From: Maylandia zebra
Lineage: Eukaryota; Chordata; Actinopteri; Cichliformes; Cichlidae
Assembly: GCF_041146795.1 (NCBI RefSeq)
Contig: NC_135169.1
Location: forward strand, 9,084,764 to 9,148,763
DNA length: 64,000 nt
Reading direction: 5' to 3'
Below the pieces are notes generated by a model that did not search any database, was not told where the DNA came from, and saw only the letters and a list, made by a program, of their open reading frames with translations. Each line of letters starts with the position of its first letter. Within the stretch, counting starts at the first letter, position 1. Shown piece by piece: positions 1-11,300 of this stretch. A program made the translations under genes and the position numbers.

Positions 1-129
1 CAAAACTTACATTTAACTACTGATTTTATCTACTGTTCTGATTTTATCTGTTTTGATTTTATATACTGTTTTGTTTGTTTGTTTGTTTGTTAATTAGTTA
101 GTTAGTTTATTTGCTTGTTTTAATCAATT

Positions 130-238
130 TTAAATCATGCTTTTTATTTGTTCTTGTTTCTAATGTCTCTGTAAAGCACTTTGAATCACCTTGTTGTTGA
201 ATTGTGCTATACAAATAAACTTGCCTTGCCTTGCCTTT
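130..238 (-). repeat. Interspersed repeat tail (SINE/LINE 3' end)
   Basis: Read on the minus strand this stretch starts with the GGCAAGGCAAGTTTATTTGT-type sequence and continues through a stretch about a small box of CACTTTG and AATAAA-like words typical of the 3' tails of fish interspersed repeats. A similar 'tttatttataaagcaca' tail is found at 12848-12870. The family assignment is from memory of fish genomes. Bases 1-130 and 240-900 otherwise show only AT-rich sequence and unassigned single-copy-looking DNA; I see no gene there. Confidence 0.4.
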
Positions 239-924
239 GTCTGGCTGCCACCAGAGGCTGTCCAGAGACATGCATGTTGTGCAATAACCGATGATGGTGT
301 GTGCAAATGTGTTGCCTCAGTCATGGCATCAGGAGAGAGAGAGCAGAGTATGTAACTATGACCACACATGCTCAGGTTGAACCCACAGAGGGCATCCGCT
401 GACACCTTTAATCCAATCATGGTAACCATGGAAACACACACACACCTGAGAGGTCAAGACTTGATCTGCAGCTCTCCGATTGGCTGGTTTTAAAGAAGAT
501 CAAGCTCATTAACAGATTTACTTAAATCACTCAGGTCCCATGCTCCCTATATTCAGGCAAAATTTAACTTTATGTATACAGCTCGGGTTTACAGCAGCAG
601 TCAAAGAGCCTACAATATTAGAGGGGCAATCGAAGGTGGGAAGGAAGAACTCCTTTTTAACAGGGAGAGAGCTCCAACGGATCGGAAATCAGAGAGGACA
701 AAACACAACCTGTCTGCACACACAGAGTCTAAGACTGTCTGAGCATCAGAAGCTCAAATATCAGAACAATCAATCAAGCGATCAATGATCTATTTACCTT
801 TGTCTCAGAGCTTCATCTGTCCAAAGGAAAACTTTACACCGAAAGTCCTGAAACCAGCAAACCAAGCAGATGATGTCAGGGTGAACGAGGGAGGACCAGA
901 GACCAGGAGGGAGAGCGTCAACGT

Positions 925-3900
925 CGAGTTACATCCACTTACAGTGGAGAGAGAATCATGGTCGAGCTACATCCACTTACAGTGGAGAGAGAGAATCATG
1001 GTCGAGCTACATCCACTTACAGTGGAGAGAGAGAGAATCATGGTCGAGCTACATCCACTTACAGTGGAGAGAGAGAGAATCATGGTCGAGCTACATCCAC
1101 TTACAGTGGAGAGAGAGAGAGAATCATGGTCGAGCTACATCGACTTACAGTGGAGAGAGAGAGAATCATGGTCGAGCTACATCCACTTACAGTGGAGAGA
1201 GAGAATCATGGTCGAGCTACATCCACTTACAGTGGAGAGAGAGAGAGAGAATCATGGTCGAGCTACATCCACTTACAGTGGAGAGAGAGAGAATCATGGT
1301 CGAGCTACATCCACTTACAGTGGAGAGAGAGAGAGAATCATGGTCGAGCTACATCCACTTACAGTGGAGAGAGAGAGAGAATCATGGTCGAGCTACATCC
1401 ACTTACAGTGGAGAGAGAGAGAATCATGGTCGAGCTACATCCACTTACAGTGGAGAGAGAGAGAATCATGGTCGAGCTACATCCACTTACAGTGGAGAGA
1501 GAGAGAATCATGGTCGAGCTACATTCACTTACAGTGGAGAGAGAGAATCATGGTCGAGCTACATCCACTTACAGTGGAGAGAGAGAGAGAATCATGGTCG
1601 AGCTACATCCACTTACAGTGGAGAGAGAGAGAATCATGGTCGAGCTACATCCACTTACAGTGGAGAGAGAGAATCATGGTCGAGCTACATCCACTTACAG
1701 TGGAGAGAGAGAATCATGGTCGAGCTACATCCACTTACAGTGGAGAGAGAGAGAGAATCATGGTCGAGCTACATCCACTTACAGTGGAGAGAGAGAGAGA
1801 ATCATGGTCGAGCTACATCCACTTACAGTGGAGAGAGAGAGAATCATGGTCGAGCTACATCCACTTACAGTGGAGAGAGAGAATCATGGTCGAGCTACAT
1901 CCACTCACAGTGGAGAGAGAGAATCATGGTCGAGCTACATTCACTTACAGTGGAGAGAGAGAGAGGAGAGAGAATCATGGTCGAGTTACATCCACTTACA
2001 GTGGAGAGAGAGAGAATCATGGTCGAGCTACATCCACTTACAGTGGAGAGAGAGAATCATGGTCGAGCTACCTCCACTTACAGTGGAGAGAGAGAGAGGA
2101 GAGAGAATCATGGTCGAGCTACATCCACTTACAGTGGAGAGAGAGAATCATGGTCGAGCTACATCCACTTACAGTGGAGAGAGAGAATCATGGTCGAGCT
2201 ACATCCACTTACAGTGGAGAGAGAGAGAGAATCATGGTCGAGCTACATCGACTTACAGTGGAGAGAGAGAGAATCATGGTCGAGCTACATCCACTTACAG
2301 TGGAGAGAGAGAGAATCATGGTCGAGCTACATCCACTTACAGTGGAGAGAGAGAGAATCATGGTCGAGCTACATCGACTTACAGTGGAGAGAGAGAGAAT
2401 CATGGTCGAGCTACATCCACTTACAGTGGAGAGAGAGAGAGAATCATGGTCGAGCTACATCGACTTACAGTGGAGAGAGAGAGAATCATGGTCGAGCTAC
2501 ATCCACTCACAGTGGAGAGAGAGAGAATCATGGTCGAGCTACATCGACTTACAGTGGAGAGAGAGAGAATCATGGTCGAGCTACATCCACTCACAGTGGA
2601 GAGAGAGAGAATCATGGTCGAGCTACATCCACTTACAGTGGAGAGAGAGAGAATCATGGTCGAGCTACATTCACTTACAGTGGAGAGAGAGAATCATGGT
2701 GGAGCTACATCGACTTACAGTGGAGAGAGAGAGAATCATGGTCGAGCTACATCCACTTACAGTGGAGAGAGAGAGAGAATCATGGTCGAGCTACATCGAC
2801 TTACAGTGGAGAGAGAGAGAATCATGGTCGAGCTACATCCACTCACAGTGGAGAGAGAGAGAGAATCATGGTCGAGCTACATCCACTTACAGTGGAGAGA
2901 GAGAGAATCATGGTCGAGCTACATCCACTTACAGTGGAGAGAGAGAGAATCATGGTCGAGCTACATCCACTTACAGTGGAGAGAGAGAGAGAATCATGGT
3001 CGAGCTACATCGACTTACAGTGGAGAGAGAGAGAATCATGGTCGAGCTACATCCACTCACAGTGGAGAGAGAGAGAATCATGGTCGAGCTACATCCACTT
3101 ACAGTGGAGAGAGAGAGAATCATGGTCGAGCTACATCCACTTACAGTGGAGAGAGAGAATCATGGTCGAGCTACATTCACTTACAGTGGAGAGAGAGAAT
3201 CATGGTGGAGCTACATCCACTTACAGTGGAGAGAGAGAATCATGGTCGAGCTACATCCACTTACAGTGGAGAGAGAGAGAGAATCATGGTCGAGCTACAT
3301 CCACTTACAGTGGAGAGAGAGAGAATCATGGTCGAGCTACATCCACTTACAGTGGAGAGAGAGAATCATGGTCGAGCTACATCCACTTACAGTGGAGAGA
3401 GAGAGAATCATGGTCGAGCTACATCCACTTACAGTGGAGAGAGAGAATCATGGTCGAGCTACATCGACTTACAGTGGAGAGAGAGAGAATCATGGTCGAG
3501 TTACATCCACTTACAGTGGAGAGAGAGAGAATCATGGTCGAGCTACATCCACTTACAGTGGAGAGAGAGAATCATGGTCGAGCTACATCCACTCACAGTG
3601 GAGAGAGAGAGAATCATGGTCGAGCTACATCCACTTACAGTGGAGAGAGAGAGAATCATGGTCGAGCTACATCCACTCACAGTGGAGAGAGAGAATCATG
3701 GTCGAGCTACATTCACTTACAGTGGAGAGAGAGAGAATCATGGTCGAGCTACATCCACTCACAGTGGAGAGAGAGAATCATGGTCGAGCTACATCCACTC
3801 ACAGTGGAGAGAGAGAATCATGGTCGAGCTACATTCACTTACAGTGGAGAGAGAGAGAGGAGAGAGAATCATGGTCGAGTTACATCCACTTACAGTGGAG

Positions 3901-4856
3901 AGAGAGAGAATCATGGTCGAGCTACATCCACTTACAGTGGAGAGAGAGAATCATGGTCGAGCTACCTCCACTTACAGTGGAGAGAGAGAGAGGAGAGAGA
4001 ATCATGGTCGAGTTACATCCACTTACAGTGGAGAGAGAGAGAATCATGGTCGAGCTACATCCACTTACAGTGGAGAGAGAGAGAGGAGAGAGAATCATGG
4101 TCGAGTTACATCCACTTACAGTGGAGAGAGAGAGAATCATGGTCGAGCTACATCCACTTACAGTGGAGAGAGAGAGAATCATGGTCGAGCTACATCCACT
4201 CACAGTGGAGAGAGAGAATCATGGTCGAGCTACATCCACTCACAGTGGAGAGAGAGAGAGGAGAGAGAATCATGGTCGAGTTACATCCACTTACAGTGGA
4301 GAGAGAGAGAATCATGGTCGAGCTACATCCACTTACAGTGGAGAGAGAGAGAGGAGAGAGAATCATGGTCGAGTTACATCCACTTACAGTGGAGAGAGAG
4401 AGAATCATGGTCGAGCTACATCCACTCACAGTGGAGAGAGAGAGAATCATGGTCGAGCTACATTCACTTACAGTGGAGAGAGAGAATCATGGTCGAGCTA
4501 CATCCACTCACAGTGGAGAGAGAGAGAATCATGGTCGAGCTACATCCACTCACAGTGGAGAGAGAGAGAATCATGGTCGAGCTACATTCACTTACAGTGG
4601 AGAGAGAGAGAATCATGGTCGAGCTACATCCACTCACAGTGGAGAGAGAGAGAATCATGGTCGAGCTACATCCACTCACAGTGGAGAGAGAGAATCATGG
4701 TCGAGCTACATCCACTCACAGTGGAGAGAGAGAATCATGGTCGAGCTACATCCACTTACAGTGGAGAGAGAGAGAATCATGGTCGAGCTACATCCACTCA
4801 CAGTGGAGAGAGAGAATCATGGTCGAGCTACATTCACTTACAGTGGAGAGAGAGGA
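925..4856 (+). repeat. GA-rich minisatellite/VNTR, ~38-44 bp unit, roughly 100 copies
   Basis: The unit is a 30-base core (atcatggtcgagctacatcc + acttacagtg) followed by a variable (GA)n run of about 3 to 7 dinucleotides, giving units mainly of 36-44 bp. Core variants recur: ccactt/ccactc, catcc/cattc/catcg, gagcta/gagtta, and one ctacctcc form. No core contains a stop codon in any forward frame, and the GA changes of two bases shift frame, so all three plus frames stay open for nearly 4 kb. The predicted peptides are only repeats of ERESWSSYIHLQWR-like motifs. I regard it as non-coding tandem DNA. Confidence 0.95.
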
Positions 4857-5221
4857 ACTTTGCATCCACCTGTGTTGTTGTCACGTCTTCACTTCCTGCT
4901 GATGATGTCAGCACCTCGCTGTAGTGTCACAGCCTGTGGTAAGAGGGCGTCTTCCTGTGTAAGGAGCAGCAGGGGAGGTGAATCATGCGATCAGACAGGT
5001 GAGCTGGATCAGGTACCGATGATGGTACCTCCGATCTGCTAATCCCGGCCTGGATCAAGTCCATCTGCTCAGCTCCCTGCTGGACTGCAGCCTGGAATAG
5101 ACCCAGATTAGTCTCAGCTACCATCCTGGAATATCCTGGGACAGGTCTTTATACTGCTCTGGGACCCGGAGGTGCCAGCTGGGATTAAAGAGTCACACTC
5201 AGAGTTTAAAGAAGACTCAGT

Positions 5222-5227
5222 TTTATT
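5222..5227 (-). promoter_or_regulatory. Candidate poly(A) signal of the eif4e2-like gene
   Basis: The plus-strand word tttatt is AATAAA on the gene strand. It lies about 160 bases downstream of the stop codon at 5385, a reasonable 3' UTR length. A second copy of the word near 5284 could serve instead. Confidence 0.5.
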
Positions 5228-5384
5228 TACACCAGCACAAACTTCAGAGATACAAACTAACACCGTCAGTCCAGTTCAGTCAGTTTATTGGTCCATGTGG
5301 CCATCCTCTGGCCAATGAGAGAGCAGAGTAACACCACGGCAGTTCCTGATTGGTCAGAGGGCCATTGGGCTGACCCCGGTGACC

Positions 5385-8300
5385 TCAGACAGAGATCTTG
5401 GTGTTCCTGAAGCTCGAGTTGTCCCTGAAACAGAAGACAGAAGAGGTCTCACTGCTTTATCAGCATCGTTTCCCACAATGCATTTCACCAGTCAGCAGTG
5501 ACAAGCACAGCTGTTAGTTTAAACACAGAATTAGTGTCATCTGGGCAATCGTTGCTCAAGAGTTCAGTTCGTCCTGTAATCGGAAGGTTGACGGTTTGTT
5601 GTGTCTTTGAGCAAGACACCTCACCCGTTGCCTACTGGTGGTGGTCAGAGGGCCCGGTGGCGCCAGTGTCCGGCAGCCTCGCCTCTGTCAGTGCGCCCCA
5701 GGGTGGCTGTGGCTACGATGTAGCTGCCATCACCAGTGTGTGAATGTGTGTGGATGTCTGCATGTAGTGTAAAGCGCTTTGAGGTCCTTAGGGACTACAT
5801 AAAGCGCTATACAAATACAAGCCATTTACCATCTGCTGCAATCCTCCTGCTCTCTAAACACGCTTGAGTGTTTACAGTGGCTTTACAGAGTGGACAGAGG
5901 GGTAACAGTGGGTTTACAGAGTGGACAGAGGGGTAACAGTGGGTTTACAGGGAGGACAGAGGGGTAACAGTGGGTTTACAGGGAGGACAGAGGGGTAACA
6001 GTGGGTTTACAGAGTGGACAGAGGGGTAACAGTGGGTTTACAGAGTGGACAGAGGGGTAACAGTGGGTTTACAGGGAGGACAGAGGGGTAACAGTGGGTT
6101 TACAGGGAGGACAGAGGGGTAACAGTGGGTTTACAGGGAGGACAGAGGGGTAACAGTGGGTTTACAGAGTGGACAGAGGGGTAACAGTGGGTTTACAGGG
6201 AGGACACATACATTTGATGAACCAGCGGTCCCCAACCCCCGGGCCTCGGACCGGTGCCGGTCCGTGAGTCGTTTGGTACCGGGCTGCGAGAGTTGAGGCT
6301 CAGGTGTGAAATGTCTGGTTTTCAGGGTTTTTATCGGTTTTCAGCGTTATTTTGTTATCATTTTTATCGTTTTTATCGTTAACTCGGTTTTCCTGGTCTT
6401 TTCACATCCATCTTCATCCGCTTTATCCGAGGCCGGGTCGCAGGGGCAGCAGCCTAAGCAAAGAGGCCCAGACCTCCCTCTCCCCAGCCACCTCCTCCAG
6501 CTTATCCGGGGGAACACCAAGGCGTTCCCAGGCCAGCCGAGAGATACAATCTCTCCAGCGTGTCCTGGGGGCCTCCTCCCGGTGGGACATGCCTGGAACA
6601 CCTCACCCAGGAGGCGCCCAGGGGGCATCCTTGTCAGATGCCTGAACCACCTCAGCTGGCTCCTTTCGATGTGGAGCAGCAGCTGCTCCACTCTGAGCCC
6701 CTCCTGGAGGGCCGAACTTCTCACCCCATCTCTAAGGGAGAGGCCAGCCACCTTTCGGAGGAAGCTTATTTACGCTGCTCCCTTCTCCCATCACTCGAGA
6801 ACAAGACCCCGAGATACTTGAACTCCTCCACTTGGGGCAGGAACTCATCCCCGACCCGGAGTGGGCACTCCACCCTTTTCCGGCTGAGAACCACGGCCTC
6901 AGATTTGGAGGTGCTGATCCTCATTCCCACTGCTTCACACTCGGCTGCGAACCGTTCCAGTGCGAGCTGGAGGCCCTCACCCAATGAAGCCAACAGAACC
7001 ACATCATCTGCAAAAATCAGAGATGAGATTCTGAGGCCACCAAAGCGAAAGCCCTCCGCCACTTGGCTGCGCCTAGAAATCCTGTCCATAAAAATTATGA
7101 ACAGAACCGGAGACAAAGGGCATCCCTGGCGGAGCCCATCACCCACCGGGAACGAGTCCGACTTATTGCCGGCAATGCGAACCAAGCTCTTACAACTGTT
7201 GTATAGGGATCGAATCTTTTCACATGTGTTATGAATAAATCTTATTTTTTTTGGTACCGGTACTAGTTTTATTTTGTTGACACCTTAAAAGCCAGTCTGT
7301 GAAAATATTGTTGGGCATAAACCGGTCCGTGGCGCAAAAACGGTTGGGGACCGCTGCAATAAAGTACAAAAAATTTGAAAATCGTTTTTATTTTTTTAAC
7401 ATATATTTCTAAATAGAGAAATTTAAGAGGTTTATCCCTCAAAACTGTAAATCCAAAAAAGTTGCACAAATAGTTTCCCACCACAGGGAATTTATTTTGT
7501 GTCTTCATAGTTTTATTTTTGAGATACAGCAATTTTTATATACTGCAGGAAAAACGAAAACCAATCCTATAATGCAAATTTGCAGAGAAAACAGCAGGTG
7601 CGTCAAAATAAACCATTTAAAGCAGCGCGATTTGAGTCCTAAGCATCCCAGCAACTATTCAGAAAAGCATGAAGTCAAACATGACTTTTAAAAACATCGG
7701 TAAAGGCCTACAAGTAAAAAACTACATTTTCTGAGAAAATGACGTCACTTCCGGTTTCGGGCAGGTAATGGCGGACATGCGATAGCTCATGCTGACGTCT
7801 ATTCTAACGTAGGAAGTGTTACGAACAGCTGATCGGATCGGCAAAGCGTGTTTCTGGGATATTATGTTTTTGTTGCTGCAAGTGCTTTTTATGCAGTTTT
7901 TGCAAAGCTATATGTGGAAGGGAACTGTGACCGAGGACAAGCTGATGGCATCAGATGTAAGTACAACTCCTCTGGTTTCATATGCAAAAAAAATTATTGC
8001 GCTAGCTTACACGGTTCCGGTTCTACCGGGATTTAAAAATGGTTAGGCAAAACGGAGCGTGCCGCTCTAACTGGTTTTAAAGGGTTAAGTACAGATGGTT
8101 TAGAGCTGAGACAGGTGACTTTGATCACCGTCAGGTTCATATGAATACACTCAAAGCATCAACCAACCTGAGCAGCACAGTGTTAGCAGCAGTAACAGTG
8201 CTAGCACAGTGGTAGTACCTGAGGCTGTCGTTGTGGGTCTTGTACTCCATGATGGTGTTAGCTGGAAGGTTCAGGACTCGTCTCAAAGTGTCTCTGATTC

Positions 8301-11300
8301 TGGACGTCGTCGTCTGGTCGTTGGACGTCCTGTTCCAGATCGACAGGATGTCCTCCTGACAGACAGACGGGTTACAGACAGGTCAGAGGTCAGATGCTAT
8401 CATAAACGTACCACAGGCCTTCAAGCTTGTTTAAACCCAGCTAATCTTAGCTAATTATAGGCCAACAGCTAACAGATCATCTGCAGAGGCTCATTGAAGA
8501 GTTTCAGTCAGGTTTCAGAGCTCAGCACAGCAACAGCTTTAGTGAAGGTTACAAATGATCTTCTTATGGCCTCTGACAGGAAATGGTGAATGGACTGGTT
8601 CTCCTATATCACTTTCCTACTCTGAGCACAGCGTGCCTGGTTCGCCCATCCACACAAGTCCTTTTTCCTATCTAATATTTACACACATACTCCGATGGAT
8701 GCATCAGAGCACAACTCGGGGAACCAGTTTGGATTTGGGAGACAGACCGTCTCATTTTAAGCTTAGGCTAAAGGAGCAGACTCCTGTCAGTGGAGGAGCA
8801 GCAGCTCTCCTCTGAGCTCACTTCCAGCGCTCATATATCGGACTCACTGATTTGGTCTGTGAACACAGCTCGACAACATTGCTGCCACAGTCTTCCATAC
8901 AGGACACACTGAGGCCAAACAAGACCCCACCCGTCCAGCTGAACCCACGCTACCCACTGATCAGATCACATGATCCAGACTGGAAATACTTTTACTTTGA
9001 AAGATGTCGTGGGAGGTCCCTGAGCTCTGAAAGTGGAATTCAGCACTGAGCATGACGCTCAGTGTAGTTTCATTCTTATTAAAAAAAGGGGACCAGCACA
9101 CCAGCACTGGGTAACCCTGGTAACAATCACAGAAGTCCTCTCTCTGCTTGACTCCACAGACTTCCACAGTCATCACTAGCTGCACTTTAGTAACACAGTT
9201 CTATTGTGTTTTACTTGGACAGCACCGAATCCCAGTTTGAGCCCTGATCTCTGGTAGAGAAGGTCTCCGCTGTGCCTCACTCCGACTCAGAGCAGCAGCC
9301 CTGCAGTAACACAGTGCTGCAGTGGTTGTGTGGTTACCTGGAAGCGTATGGAGACCACAGCCCCACAGATCTCCTCTCCCACCATGAACTGCTCGCCCAG
9401 CATGGCCAGGATGATGTTCTCCCAGAACCGACTCGCCAGACCCTTACGCAGCCGGATGATCCACTTCCCCCCACTGCGGTTAGACTCGTCCTGCACAGGT
9501 GAGACAGACACAACAGGTGACACAGGTAGGAGACACAGGGGGGAGTTTGAGTGCATCAGTCATGTGACCACACAGCTCTAACATCACTGCAGGAAGTTAT
9601 CTGGGACAACTGGTACGAGCAGCACAGCAGGGGGCGGTACGGGATTGCTGCAGTATCAGTACTCCTTTAGCGCATGAGTACATCTCCAGGATTACTCCTG
9701 CAGTACTCGAGTACACTGATGAGCAGTTAATACTTTTCTGTTAAAACAGCTTTTCTGTTAAGAATTCTTAGTTGACTTATTATGTATTGTTTATTTTCAC
9801 GTGTTTTATTTAATCTGTTGTATTGACTATGACCTAACGTTCATGTTACTTTTAGCCTTTTGTGTACAGCTGTGGGACCGCTCGTCTGTGAAGCGCTACC
9901 TTTCTGGACATGGGTTTAGGGACCAGACAAAGAGTTATTAAAAAACCTCCATGAGAAGCTCACCCAGGAAACAGTTCCCCCTGCCTGGGGTTACCAGGGC
10001 CACGCCCTGGAGCCAGGCCCAGGATGTAGCTGGGCACAGCCAGGGAAAGGGACAGGGGCCCATCGCCGTACTACGGGCCATTTAATCCTTAAGCAACCAT
10101 TGCAAGAACTTGGTCCGCAGAGCCGTCAGTAGGTAGGACTAGTTCCTGGTGGGACATGGTACTCTCACCGATTCTGTTCAGAATCTTCATGTACAGAATT
10201 TACAGGCGCAGCCAAGAATCTCGTCTCTGGCTTTCGTGCAGATTGGTTCTGTTGGTTTCATCAGGTGGTGTCCTACAGCGCGCACTGGAGCGGCTGCAGT
10301 GATGCTGCACCGGTCCACGGTGGTGAAGAGAGAGCTGAGCCTCCTGGGCAAGGTGCGCTTGTCGTGTTCTCCAGGAGGCGGCCAGCAGGAGGGAGGTCTG
10401 GCACGCTCTGCTCAGGCTGCTGCCCCGTGACCTGCCCCCCAGTGAAGGAAGATGGATGGATACCCCTCATCTTCATCAGCACTTCACTAAGAATTCATTG
10501 ATGCTTCCTTCATTAGTACTTTCTTGGTGTGGGTGTGGCCTCACACAGGCGTGTCTGGTTCGTGGTGATGTCACTGCAGCCCTGCATGTGTTGTGTGTCT
10601 ATGATGATTTTATTGTTGTACTTTCATTTGAGCAGCACAAATCTGTCCTACACGAGTACTGCAGGAGTACTGCAGGAGTACTGGGTACTTAGTTACCTCC
10701 CACATGGGTTTGATGCCCTCCTTGAACAGGTGGAAGTCGCTGTGCCCGCTCAGGTCACCTGGCCTCACCAGATGACTGTAAAACCTCCAGAACTGCTCCA
10801 CCTGAACACACATTATTGGCTATCAGAACGATCGATCGCACAGACTTACTGATCCGGTCAGACTGATCATGTGACTGAATCAGAGAGAGAAGAAATAAAA
10901 TCGTGTCAGACTGAAACTATCAGTAAAGCTGACGGGGTGTGGTCTCAGAGGAGGCGTGTCCTCACAGAAAGCTGTCCATACGTACCGAGGCCACGGTGCC
11001 GATCTGTCGTATGTTCTGCTCGTAGCTCAGAGAGCTGGCGGGACGACTCGGGGTCCTCCTGCTGTACCAGAAGGTGTAGTTATACTGCAGGGGGTGCTCA
11101 CCTGCACCTGGACACACCGTCTGCAGGTTACAAAACACACACATCACAGCTGCTGACCAATCAGGCCCTCACAGTCTGAGGGTTTTAAGAGTGTCTAAAC
11201 TCAAGGCTGTCCTTCAGAGGGCCGATTACGTCACAGTGACGTGACGAAGGCTGCTGCAAATGCGTCGTCCTTTCCCTCAGATTTCAAGGATGGGTTATGA

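Noticed and set aside
785-5042. Three overlapping plus-strand frames of 1262-1379 codons
   Set aside because: They consist almost wholly of the translated GA-rich minisatellite, with no domain, splice support or codon constraint.
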